Assembly (NCBI RefSeq): GCF_020889785.1
Contig: NZ_JACMYK010000023.1
Coordinates: forward strand, 1 to 64,000
Direction of reading: 5' to 3'
Origin: Bradyrhizobium acaciae
Lineage (GTDB): Bacteria; Pseudomonadota; Alphaproteobacteria; Rhizobiales; Xanthobacteraceae
DNA: 64,000 nt
The notes under the pieces were generated by a model that saw nothing but the letters and a program-made list of their open reading frames with translations, searched no databases and was not told where the DNA came from. This document shows positions 37,145 through 45,362 of this stretch, piece by piece; positions within the stretch are counted from its first letter, which is position 1; the number at the start of each line of letters is the position of its first letter. The translations under genes were made by a program, and so were the position numbers.

Positions 37145-38695
37145 TTGAGCCGATCTTTGCAAATCCTGGACGACTGGTTGTTCGCGCCGAAGCGGGACCG
37201 CCGCTCCTGGCCGGACCTCCTGCTGTTGGCGGGATGGATCGCGCTGGCGGGCTTCCAGATCGCCCGTCACGTGATGTGGCGCGACGAAGTCCGCGCGCTC
37301 ACCATCGCCCTGTACGGCGACGATGTGATCGCCATGCTGAGAGGGCTGCACGGCGAGGGCCACCCTGCCCTTTGGTATCTCCTGCTGCGCGGCGCGCACG
37401 CTGTGTTCGACCGGGTCGAGGTGCTCCCCGGCATCGGCTTCGCGGTCGGGCTCGTCACGGTCGCGCTGCTGATCTTCCGATCGCCATTCCCGCGGCCGCT
37501 GGTCCTGCTGCTGATCACGGGTCACGCATTGCTGTTCGAATATGTCGTGATGGCCAGGAATTACGGCATCTCGGCCCTGTTCCTGTTTGCGATCGCGGCC
37601 TGCTATCCGGCGCACCGCGACCGCGGCGTCCTGCTCGGCGTGCTGCTGTCGCTGCTGGCCAACACCAATGTCGTCGGCGCGATCATGGCCGGCGCCTTCC
37701 TGCTGTTCTGGCTGCTCGACCTGCTCGAGGCTAACGGGTGGCGCTGGACGCCGCAACTGACCAATTTCGCGATCAATGCGATCATTGCGACGATCGGCGT
37801 CGCGATCTGCGCGGTAACAATGCTGCCGACCTACAATGATGCGGCGGCGCGGGACTGGTCGCACGCGTCACCGCTGACGGCTGCGATCCTGTCGCTGGTG
37901 AACCCCGGCGCGACGTCGCTGGGCGCGCTGTTTGCCAATCTGCTGCCGGGGATCGCAGGATCAGTGCTGCTGTTCGCCGCGACGCTCGGGCTGCTGCCGC
38001 GGCGTCCGGCGTTTCTCGCCGCCATCGCCGCGCTGCTGCTGACGTCGCTGTTCTTCGCGGTCGCAGCCAACGGTGCCTACCGTCATGCCGCCGTCTGGCT
38101 GTGTTTCCTGATCGCGCTCTACTGGATCGGCTGGAGCAAGGTCGCCACCGCATCCGACGGACTGCTGCCGGCGATCGGGCGCGTGTCGCTCCTGCTGGTG
38201 CTCGCGATCCAGGCCGCCGCAGGCATCAACGATCTGCGCAATGCCGCGACCGGCGCGGTCGCGAGCCGCAGCGCCGATCTCGGCCGCCTGATCGCCTCAC
38301 GCGCCGATCTCGCCAATGCGGTCATCCTCAGCGAGCCGGAATATCTGGTCGAGGCGCTCCCCTACTACGTCAGGAACCCGGTCTTTCTCGCGCGCGACCA
38401 CAGGTTCGGCAGCGTCGTGATCTTCTCGCGCAAGGGCAGGATGGACAGCGATCTCGGCGAGACGCTGCGCCTGGCGCGCGAACTCCGAGAGACCTCCGGC
38501 GCGCCCGTCATCATCCTGCTGGCCTACCGCCTCGATGAGATCACGCCGGACCAGATCTACGACGAAGGCAAGGACTGGCGGACGTTCCGTGCCTCGGCCG
38601 CGCAGATCCGCAAATTCCGCGAAGCGACCACTTTAATCCGCCGCTTCGGCCTCGCCAGGACCGACGAGAGTTTCGACGCCTACCTTCTCAACTAG
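37145..38695 (+). CDS. polytopic GT-C type membrane glycosyltransferase
   Basis: A 516-aa inner-membrane protein with about 9-10 spans and a C-terminal soluble region from about residue 375. An acidic RDE motif (VMWRDEVRALTIALYG, about residues 43-56) in the first periplasmic loop is the place where GT-C enzymes, such as ArnT and arabinosyl- or mannosyltransferases, hold catalytic acid residues. Such enzymes use lipid-linked sugars. The start is TTG. It is followed 36 bp later by a UbiA-family gene, which could make the lipid-sugar donor. The exact sugar is unknown. Confidence 0.75.
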   Translation: MSRSLQILDDWLFAPKRDRRSWPDLLLLAGWIALAGFQIARHVMWRDEVRALTIALYGDDVIAMLRGLHGEGHPALWYLLLRGAHAVFDRVEVLPGIGFAVGLVTVALLIFRSPFPRPLVLLLITGHALLFEYVVMARNYGISALFLFAIAACYPAHRDRGVLLGVLLSLLANTNVVGAIMAGAFLLFWLLDLLEANGWRWTPQLTNFAINAIIATIGVAICAVTMLPTYNDAAARDWSHASPLTAAILSLVNPGATSLGALFANLLPGIAGSVLLFAATLGLLPRRPAFLAAIAALLLTSLFFAVAANGAYRHAAVWLCFLIALYWIGWSKVATASDGLLPAIGRVSLLLVLAIQAAAGINDLRNAATGAVASRSADLGRLIASRADLANAVILSEPEYLVEALPYYVRNPVFLARDHRFGSVVIFSRKGRMDSDLGETLRLARELRETSGAPVIILLAYRLDEITPDQIYDEGKDWRTFRASAAQIRKFREATTLIRRFGLARTDESFDAYLLN

Positions 38696-38731
38696 GCGAT
38701 CGATCGAGGGCAACAGGAAAAGGACCGCGCG

Positions 38732-39718
38732 ATGGCGCTGATGGACAGCAAGGTCGAAGCCCGCAAGCCGCCTGCCGCAAGCATCCGGCAGTACCTTGCG
38801 ATCCTCAGGCTCGATCACAGCACCAAGCACATCTTCATCGTTCCCGGAATCATTCTCGCCTGGCTGCTCCGCGGCGCGCGAGGCGATCATCTCGTCACCT
38901 CCATCGTCCTCGGCCTGCTGGCCGCGATCTGCATCGCGTCGGCCAACTACGTCATCAATGAATGGTTCGACCGCGACTTCGACCGGCATCATCCGACCAA
39001 GTCGCAGCGCTCGGCGGTGCAGAGCGCCATGGACGGCAGGATCATCGGGCTGGAGTGGCTGCTGCTGGTCGCGCTCGGCCTCGTCTGCGCATCCGCCAGC
39101 AACCGCCTGATGCTGTTCGCAACCGGCATCTTTGCCTTGCAGGGCATCGTCTATAACGTCCCGCCGCTTCGCAGCAAGGACAAGGCCTATTTCGACGTCA
39201 TCTCGGAGTCCGTCAACAATCCGCTGCGGCTGTTGATCGGCTGGGCGATGATCGACCCGACCTCGCTGCCGCCCGGTTCGGTGATCCTGTGCTATTGGTT
39301 CGGCGGCGCGTTCCTGATGGCCGCCAAGCGGCTGTCCGAATATCGCGAGATTGCCGCGTCCCACGGCAGAGAGCTCTTGGCGCGCTACCGCGCGAGCTTT
39401 GCCGACTATACCGAGGTATCGCTGACCGCTTCCTGCCTCAGCTATTCGCTGTTCTCGGTGCTCTTCCTCTCGGTGTTTCTGGTGAAGTACCGCATCGAGT
39501 ACATCCTCGCGATGCCGCTGGTGGTGATGCTGTTCACCACCTACTTTTCGATGTCGACGTCACCGGGATCGTCGGCGCAGAAGCCCGAGAAGCTCTATGG
39601 CGAGCGCGGCCTGATGCTGACCGTGCTGGCGCTGGTCGCCGTCTTCCTGGTGACAAGCTTCGTCGACATGCCGTTCCTCGCCCGCCTGGCGGAGCAGCAC
39701 TACATCACCCTGGATTGA
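38732..39718 (+). CDS. UbiA-family prenyltransferase (decaprenyl-phosphate phosphoribosyltransferase-like)
   Basis: A 328-aa protein with about 8-9 spans and the two acidic UbiA motifs: NYVINEWFDRDFDRHHPTK (first Asp-rich motif) and YFDVISESVNNPLRLLIG in the second region. The sequence resembles DPPR synthase (Rv3806c of mycobacteria) and NoeC of Azorhizobium, which use a prenyl phosphate rather than an aromatic ring acceptor. It is likely to make a polyprenyl-phospho-pentose precursor, but aromatic prenylation cannot be excluded by sequence alone. Ribosome binding site AGGA upstream of the ATG. Confidence 0.75.
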   Translation: MALMDSKVEARKPPAASIRQYLAILRLDHSTKHIFIVPGIILAWLLRGARGDHLVTSIVLGLLAAICIASANYVINEWFDRDFDRHHPTKSQRSAVQSAMDGRIIGLEWLLLVALGLVCASASNRLMLFATGIFALQGIVYNVPPLRSKDKAYFDVISESVNNPLRLLIGWAMIDPTSLPPGSVILCYWFGGAFLMAAKRLSEYREIAASHGRELLARYRASFADYTEVSLTASCLSYSLFSVLFLSVFLVKYRIEYILAMPLVVMLFTTYFSMSTSPGSSAQKPEKLYGERGLMLTVLALVAVFLVTSFVDMPFLARLAEQHYITLD

Positions 39719-39735
39719 GGTCGAGCCTTGTTTGG

Positions 39736-40731
39736 TTAGCGCCGGCGCGGATGCGCCTTCTGGTGCCACGCCCAGGCCGAGCGGATGATGTGGCCGAGAT
39801 CGGACCGGCTCGCCTTGAAGCCGAGGCCGCTCTCCGACTTGGAGGGATCAGCGACCAGGATCGGCGGATCGCCAGCCCGGCGTTCGCGCACCACGCTCGG
39901 CACCGCTTCACCGGTCACGGCGCGGATCGCGTCGAGCACCTTGCGCACCGAATAGCCGGTGCCGGTGCCGAGATTGAACACGCCGCCGGCATCACCCTTC
40001 AACAGCAGCTCGAGCGCGGCGATATGAGCGGCGGCGAGATCGTCGACATGGATGTAGTCGCGCACCGCGGTGCCGTCAGGCGTCTCGTAATCCTCGCCGA
40101 AGATCGCAAAGTCCGGCACGTGCCCCAACAGCGCCATCAGTGCGCGCGGAATGAGGTGCGTCTCGGGGTCGCGCAACTCGCCAATGGTGCCGGAGGCATC
40201 GGCGCCGCAGGCATTGAAGTAGCGCAGGCAGACCGATTTGAACTGATACGCCGCACGATAATCGGCAAGCAGCTGCTCGATCATGTATTTGGAGCGGCCG
40301 TAGGGATTGACGGTCGGCCCTGCGGCGCTCTCGGGAATCGGATCGCGCCCGGCATTGCCATAGACGGCGCCGGTAGATGAGAACACCAGCCGGTCGCAGC
40401 CCGCCTCCCGCATGCCGCGCAGCAGGCCGAGCGTGCCGGCAACATTGTTGGTGTAGTATTTCTGCGGATCGGCGACGGACTCGCCGACCGCACTGAATGC
40501 CGCGAAATGCATCACGGCGAGCGCATTGTGCTCGCGGATGGTGGCGGTGATCCTGTCGTGCTCGGCGACGTCGCCGACGACGAGCGGTCCCCATTGCACG
40601 AAGTTGCGATGGCCGGTGGACAAATTGTCGTAGACGACCGGGAGAAATCCGGCCTCGGCGACCGCCTTGGCGCAATGGGACCCGATATATCCCGCGCCGC
40701 CCGTGATGAGTATAGAACCCCTGCTCGCCAT
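39736..40731 (-). CDS. galE: UDP-glucose 4-epimerase
   Basis: A 331-aa short-chain dehydrogenase-type epimerase that interconverts UDP-glucose and UDP-galactose. N-terminal NAD site ITGGAGYIGSH, the T120 of FSSTGAVYG and the catalytic pair Y144-x3-K148 (NPYGRSKYMIE) are present, as is the RYFNACGAD segment. The ATG at 40731 fits the Rossmann start; upstream extension to 40800 is unlikely. Convergent with the UbiA gene, gap 17 bp. Confidence 0.93.
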   Translation of the reverse strand: MASRGSILITGGAGYIGSHCAKAVAEAGFLPVVYDNLSTGHRNFVQWGPLVVGDVAEHDRITATIREHNALAVMHFAAFSAVGESVADPQKYYTNNVAGTLGLLRGMREAGCDRLVFSSTGAVYGNAGRDPIPESAAGPTVNPYGRSKYMIEQLLADYRAAYQFKSVCLRYFNACGADASGTIGELRDPETHLIPRALMALLGHVPDFAIFGEDYETPDGTAVRDYIHVDDLAAAHIAALELLLKGDAGGVFNLGTGTGYSVRKVLDAIRAVTGEAVPSVVRERRAGDPPILVADPSKSESGLGFKASRSDLGHIIRSAWAWHQKAHPRRR

Positions 40732-40870
40732 TGCGAATATCGTCCCTGCACGGACCAAACCTGCGTCTCGACAGACGCAGCAACTGCATGGGTACGACAT
40801 TCCATCCCGCGCGGCAAAACGGCGATGGGAATAGCGTTAAGACTGAACGGATGCGCCGCTGACGTAACGG

Positions 40871-41128
40871 TTAACGCGAGCCCAGCGGGACGTTGGTCTG
40901 CTGCCCGACCGGCGGCCCGTGGCGTGACGGCCTGCCGTAAGGATAAACCGGTGTTGCCGGCGGGACCGGCCGGGTCGCCTGCGGCCGCGATGTCGGGACG
41001 CCGCCGCCAGGGCCATCGATCGAATAGCGGGTTGTGCCCTGCGCGGTCTGCCCGGTGCCCTGTGCAAGCACCGGCGCGGCGGCGGCGACGACCAGCACCG
41101 CTGTTGTGACAAGGCCGGCCAACTTCAT
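40871..41128 (-). CDS. small secreted Pro-rich protein
   Basis: An 85-aa protein with a signal peptide (MKLAGLVTTAVLVVAAAAPVLAQ) and a short disordered mature part rich in Gly, Pro, Thr and Arg (RPVPPATPVYPYGRPS). No domain is recognised. Low-complexity sequence suggests a cell-envelope or linker role. Confidence 0.6.
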   Translation of the reverse strand: MKLAGLVTTAVLVVAAAAPVLAQGTGQTAQGTTRYSIDGPGGGVPTSRPQATRPVPPATPVYPYGRPSRHGPPVGQQTNVPLGSR

Positions 41129-41226
41129 CTCGATGCCTCGGCGAGTAAGATCGGGATCAACCGTTCATGCCTGCAATCGTTCCGGCGCGCCGGCACAACG
41201 CTCCTGCGGTCTCCATCATCCATACG

Positions 41227-41259
41227 AAAAGTGGCGCGGCGGAATGTCTCGCCGCGCCA
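41227..41259 (-). terminator. rho-independent terminator of the transglutaminase-like gene
   Basis: Stem TGGCGCGGCG (41232-41241) / CGCCGCGCCA (41250-41259), 8-nt loop; on the minus strand the hairpin is followed by CTTTTCG. It lies 30 bp beyond the stop at 41289. Confidence 0.7.
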
Positions 41260-41288
41260 TCTTCAATCGATAGGACCAATTCAGAAGT

Positions 41289-41918
41289 TCAGGCGCCGAC
41301 CTGCGCGATGGCGGCCCAGTGATCGGGGTTCGCCGGGGTCTGCATCCTGACCCAGCGATAACGCGCCTGCGACCAGGTGCGGATCTGCGCGTTCATATTG
41401 TCGAGCACGACATCGCCGCCCTCAACGCGGACCACCAGCACGAGATGATGCTCGCCCCAGGACGTCACCACCTCGCTCAGCAACAGATTGCGCATCGGCC
41501 AGCCGCGCGCCAAGAGTTCATGGCGCTTGCTGACCGCATAGTCGTTGCAGTCGCCGCGCGCCGGATTGATCAGCCATTCCTCGCCGGCGAGGCCGCGTTC
41601 GTTGCGCTGTGGCGCGATGCTGCGGTTGACCGAGGCGTTGACCTCGATCAAGTCGGCGATGAGTTGCTTGGTCAGACGGGTGGCGCCACCGCGGAACACC
41701 ATGCGGGCGCGGGCCTTCGGCTTGCATTCGTCAGCGTAGCGCATGCAGAACATGGTGTAGGCCATCGGCGCCAGGGTCGGCTCGCTGAAGCGGATCTTCT
41801 CGACCACACCGCGCAGCGGCAGCGGGAAGCCGATCATTCCGGCCTGGGCGTTCTGCGCGCTTGTCCCGAGCGCGACCATGGCCAGAACCAGGGCCATCAC
41901 TCGCTTGACGTTGTACAT
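41289..41918 (-). CDS. bacterial transglutaminase-like cysteine protease (BTLCP family)
   Basis: A 209-aa exported protein: signal peptide MYNVKRVMALVLAMVALGTSAQNAQAG, and the triad Cys124 (RGDCNDYAV), His158 (GEHHLVLVV) and Asp173 (VVLDNMNA). In this family the enzyme is a periplasmic protease, for example in type I secretion adhesin control (LapG-like). No LapD-like partner is next to it. GGGGAG precedes the ATG, and a terminator lies downstream. Confidence 0.88.
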   Translation of the reverse strand: MYNVKRVMALVLAMVALGTSAQNAQAGMIGFPLPLRGVVEKIRFSEPTLAPMAYTMFCMRYADECKPKARARMVFRGGATRLTKQLIADLIEVNASVNRSIAPQRNERGLAGEEWLINPARGDCNDYAVSKRHELLARGWPMRNLLLSEVVTSWGEHHLVLVVRVEGGDVVLDNMNAQIRTWSQARYRWVRMQTPANPDHWAAIAQVGA

Positions 41919-42239
41919 TCTTCACTCCCCACAGTGACGGGAAGCATCTACGGGAAATGTCTTGAGTTAAGGCTCAGGCGCGCGGCGGCATTTACTTCAA
42001 ATGCTCGGATCCGCGCGAGCGGTCCGTTAACCAAGCAAGGCTCCCCGCACCGACAGGCTTTTCGGTCCCGAATGATAACGCGCGTGAGGGCCGACAGATC
42101 GCGGCTTTATTGCCTTTTGGAGCTTTTTCCCGCGGCTTCTGCGGACGCCGCCGTCAGATGCAGGACTAGTTGCAAGTGCGGGATTTCTTGTTCCCGTGCG
42201 GGCATGGTTAGTCTGACGTGAACCAGCCGGCGCGCTCTG
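41919..42239. other. intergenic region, no gene seen
   Basis: It contains the promoter of the transglutaminase-like gene and the 3' end of the ParA gene. No hairpin with a T-run or coding frame with normal codon use is evident. Confidence 0.5.
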
Positions 42240-42902
42240 TTATACCGATACGCGTTGCCTGGGCGCGATCCCGCACCAGCTCATGACCAGATCGGCGAGC
42301 ATCTTGATCTCGAGATCTGCGGGCGTACCGCCGGCGAAATCGGCCACCGATTGTCCCAATGCGACGGCGCGAACATAGGCCGAGCGGCTTCCGATCATTG
42401 GCCCGATCTCCTCGTCGAGCGTATCCAGTTCCTCGATCAGTTGCTGGCCTTCGAGCGTGCGCTGGTCGACGCGGTTCGGCACGATCATGGCGCGGAGCGC
42501 CGTTCGCCGCGCTGCTCGCACCTCCCGCACGATGTCGATCGTCCGCGCGGTGGCCTCGATATCGAGCCCGGACGGCGTGCACGGCATCAGCACGATATTG
42601 GCGACCGCGAGCACGGCGCCCAGCACCCGATCGTTGGGCGCGGAGTCCACGACGATGATCTGATGCGGAATCTGGCGCATCAGCTTGGCCCATTCGGCCA
42701 CGGGGCGGGTCTCCGGATCAAGCTGGTAGACGGGGAACGACAAATTGCCGGGCTCGGCCCAGTGACAGGCGGAGGCCTGCGAGTCGGCGTCGACCAGTCC
42801 CACCACGCCCGTGCGCCGATCCAGTTCTGCGGCCAGCAGGACCGCAAGAGTCGTCTTACCGACCCCGCCCTTGCGCTGGGCAACCGAGATGACAAGCGGC
42901 AT
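42240..42902 (-). CDS. ParA/MinD-type ATPase, orphan
   Basis: A 220-aa ParA-family ATPase with the deviant Walker A KGGVGKTT (residues 11-18), VDADSQ switch and IIVVDSAPND segments. ParB is not next to it. In polysaccharide contexts such ATPases can position or regulate surface machinery, and in chromosomal contexts cargo; which applies here is open. It is 25 bp downstream of the glycosyltransferase gene on the same strand, so cotranscription is likely. Confidence 0.85.
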   Translation of the reverse strand: MPLVISVAQRKGGVGKTTLAVLLAAELDRRTGVVGLVDADSQASACHWAEPGNLSFPVYQLDPETRPVAEWAKLMRQIPHQIIVVDSAPNDRVLGAVLAVANIVLMPCTPSGLDIEATARTIDIVREVRAARRTALRAMIVPNRVDQRTLEGQQLIEELDTLDEEIGPMIGSRSAYVRAVALGQSVADFAGGTPADLEIKMLADLVMSWCGIAPRQRVSV

Positions 42903-42927
42903 CGCAAACTCCTGGCGTTATCCCCCG

Positions 42928-44154
42928 TTACGTGTGCGGGAGGACACCTTCATCAACGAGCGTCAGCATCCGGGGCAGACAGACCCGCTTTGCGTCGTAA
43001 TTGTCCCTCACAAAGCTCCTCGCCTTCATCCGCATCTTCTTGAAGGCCTTGGGCCGTGTCAGCACCGAGATTACCTGATCCGACAGCGCATCAATATCAA
43101 AAAACGGCGCCAGCAGGCCGTTGCCGTCCGAGATGATGTCGCGCAGCGGGGCGGTGTCGGACGCCACCACCGCACATCCCGCGCTCATCGCCTCCAGCAG
43201 CGACCACGACAGCACGAAGGGATAGGTCAGGTAGACGTGCACCGAGGAAATCTGCAGCAGTTCGAGATATTGTCCCCGAGGAATTCGGCCGAGGAAATGC
43301 ACGCGGCGAAGGTCGATGTCCGACCTGATCTCGTCCAGGAACATCGACTGCCAGCTCGAACCCTCCGGCGGATTCGCGCCGTACGACGTCCCGCTGCCGC
43401 CGACGATCACCACCTGTGCATTCGGCCGCGCAGCCATGATCCTCGGCAGCGATCGCATGAAGATATGGAATCCGCGCACCGGCTCCAGGTTGCGCGAGAC
43501 ATAGGTGATCACTTCGTCGTCGGCCGACAACGTCGCGCCGTTCGGAAGCTGAAACCGCGCGACCGGATTGGGCTTCACCTCGTCGGTGTCGACGCCCTCG
43601 TGGATCACCTCGATCTTGCTCTGAAACTCGCGCGGAAAGGTCGACCTCTGCCACGGCGTCGGCGAAACGCCGGTATCGCATTCCGTGAGCGCCAGCAGCG
43701 TGGTCGCATTTTTCAGATGGAGCGCGACATTGCCGTCAAGGCCCGTCATGGGAAACTCGGGATCGAAGCCGACGTCCCGGCCCTCCGAACCGTAATAGAA
43801 TTCGCAATAGAGGATGATCCGCGCGCGCGGAAACATCGTGCGCAACGGCAGCGTCTCGCCCCAACCGGGATGCGCGAAGATCAGGTCGGGCACGAAGCCC
43901 TGCCCCGACAGCGACGACAGCGCATACAGCACCTCTTCGGCACGCCGCGCTTCGACATCGAAGCGGCGGGCAAAGGGATGCACCAGCGCGGAGTCCGACT
44001 TGGTCGTCGAATATTTGAGCAGCCGGATATCGCGCGTCGTGCTCGCGGTCGATGAACCGACCGCAACGACCTTGTTTCCGGGCTGCTCCGCGAGCGCACG
44101 CGCAATGTGGCGGTACTGCGCCGGAAAGTTATTGTGGACGAAGAGGACGTTCAT
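42928..44154 (-). CDS. glycosyltransferase family 4 protein
   Basis: A 408-aa GT-B fold transferase that starts MNVLFVHNNFPAQYRHIARAL, the normal N-terminus for the group. The donor-binding part has VSRNLEPVRGFHIFMRSLP, FLGRIPRGQYLELLQISSVHVYLTYPFVLSWSLLEAMSAGCAVVASD, where the E of LLEAM contacts the sugar nucleotide. The frame is open to a codon at 44241, but the extra residues look non-conserved. Shares the strand with the ParA gene and is divergent from 44353. Confidence 0.85.
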   Translation of the reverse strand: MNVLFVHNNFPAQYRHIARALAEQPGNKVVAVGSSTASTTRDIRLLKYSTTKSDSALVHPFARRFDVEARRAEEVLYALSSLSGQGFVPDLIFAHPGWGETLPLRTMFPRARIILYCEFYYGSEGRDVGFDPEFPMTGLDGNVALHLKNATTLLALTECDTGVSPTPWQRSTFPREFQSKIEVIHEGVDTDEVKPNPVARFQLPNGATLSADDEVITYVSRNLEPVRGFHIFMRSLPRIMAARPNAQVVIVGGSGTSYGANPPEGSSWQSMFLDEIRSDIDLRRVHFLGRIPRGQYLELLQISSVHVYLTYPFVLSWSLLEAMSAGCAVVASDTAPLRDIISDGNGLLAPFFDIDALSDQVISVLTRPKAFKKMRMKARSFVRDNYDAKRVCLPRMLTLVDEGVLPHT

Positions 44155-44283
44155 TGGCGGGCGGGCGCGCCCCCCGGCCGCGCGGTCTTCGATTGGGGTC
44201 AGGGTTTGCATCATGACCGGCAGGGTGTCTTCGATCTGCACGTGTGAAACTATCTCACCGGATTAACATTAAGCCCCCTTCTA

Positions 44284-44313
44284 TCACACAGATTTTTGGG
44301 GCACACTGTGTGA
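44284..44313. promoter_or_regulatory. TCACACAG dyad upstream of 44353
   Basis: TCACACAG (44284-44291) and CTGTGTGA (44306-44313) are perfect inverted repeats 14 bp apart, in the region between divergent glycosyltransferase and Q-rich protein genes. TTAACATTAA at 44263-44272 is nearby. Candidate operator. Confidence 0.45.
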
Positions 44314-44352
44314 GAGACATATCGATCCATTCCGTTAGGCTCGCAGGCGACG

Positions 44353-45339
44353 ATGAACGAACAGATTCAGCAGAAAACCATTGACCTGGCACGAGGTCTT
44401 TTCCTGGTTCGGTACAATGGCGCGGAAGATAAGACATCACCTCCGGTGGTGCGCGTTTATGCAGATCGCGCCAGCCTTAACAATTGTAATATCATTACCG
44501 GACCCGACGTGGTCAATGGAACCCTGTTTGCGCCGGAAAGCGCGCTGGTCGTGTCGGTCGCGCGGCCAAGCCGCCTGATCGTCGAGGTCACGGCGGGGCG
44601 CGCCGGCGGATCGACTGCCGCCAATATCAAGATCGAGCCGCTGACCCAGGGCCATCAGGCCCAGGGCCAGCATGCGCAAGGCCAGCAGTTCCAAGGGCAG
44701 CAGCCCAAGGGGCAGCCGGCCGGCCAGCCATTCGATACGTTCGAGGCTGACGCGGGCCTCGATGGGGCAGGTGTTGGCGAGTTGAGCGACCTCAAGCTGC
44801 TCGCCCATGTCGCAGGTCTGGGCGATGTGACGGTCGGCACGAATACCTGGATTGCCGGACCGTCCGCTCCGGCACGAATCGAGGGCATTTCCCTCGACTG
44901 GCCGAACAAGCCGCACGACCTCGACCTGCAATATGCGGTCAAGTTCGCGAGGCCGCAGCGGGGCGACAACCAGTTCGTTCCGCTCGGAACCTTTGCCGGA
45001 ACCAGGGGACGCGCTTTGGCCATCACAGGGTTCTCGCTGGAGGCCACAGGCCCCAGCGTCGATCGCTATCTCATTTCGGCCGAGACGATATTCCTTGGGG
45101 CGCCCGCCCTGCGGGTCACCGGGAACCGGATCGTGGTGTCGGGCCCGTCGGGCCGGGAACCATTGGTAGGCCTCAAGCTCAACCTCGAAGAACGCCGCGT
45201 GCAGGCAGCGCCCCTCGCGCCTCAGCAACCGAGGCGCGCTGAACCCGTCAATCCGGCGCCGCGCCTGGGCGGAGCGCGCCTCGAGGGGCGAGTGCGCGTG
45301 TTCCGGAGCCGGCATAGCGCCGTAAAGACGACGGGCTGA
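44353..45339 (+). CDS. hypothetical protein with Gln/Gly-rich repeat
   Basis: A 328-aa protein with no signal peptide. An N-terminal domain (1-90) is followed by a low-complexity stretch of Gln, Gly and His in short QGQ/AQGQ units (residues about 97-120), an acidic linker, a beta-rich domain (about 140-290) and a basic Arg/Pro-rich tail. No family recognised. It starts 24 bp before the 850-aa transferase gene, so they are probably one operon, which suggests a helper or scaffold for polysaccharide assembly. Confidence 0.7.
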   Translation: MNEQIQQKTIDLARGLFLVRYNGAEDKTSPPVVRVYADRASLNNCNIITGPDVVNGTLFAPESALVVSVARPSRLIVEVTAGRAGGSTAANIKIEPLTQGHQAQGQHAQGQQFQGQQPKGQPAGQPFDTFEADAGLDGAGVGELSDLKLLAHVAGLGDVTVGTNTWIAGPSAPARIEGISLDWPNKPHDLDLQYAVKFARPQRGDNQFVPLGTFAGTRGRALAITGFSLEATGPSVDRYLISAETIFLGAPALRVTGNRIVVSGPSGREPLVGLKLNLEERRVQAAPLAPQQPRRAEPVNPAPRLGGARLEGRVRVFRSRHSAVKTTG

Positions 45340-45362
45340 CTGCGGCCAGATAAGGGCGACAT

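Noticed and set aside
44620..44720. CAG/GGC-rich run as a non-coding tandem repeat
   Set aside because: It is in frame and codes for the QGQ stretch of the 328-aa protein, so it is protein low complexity rather than a separate element.
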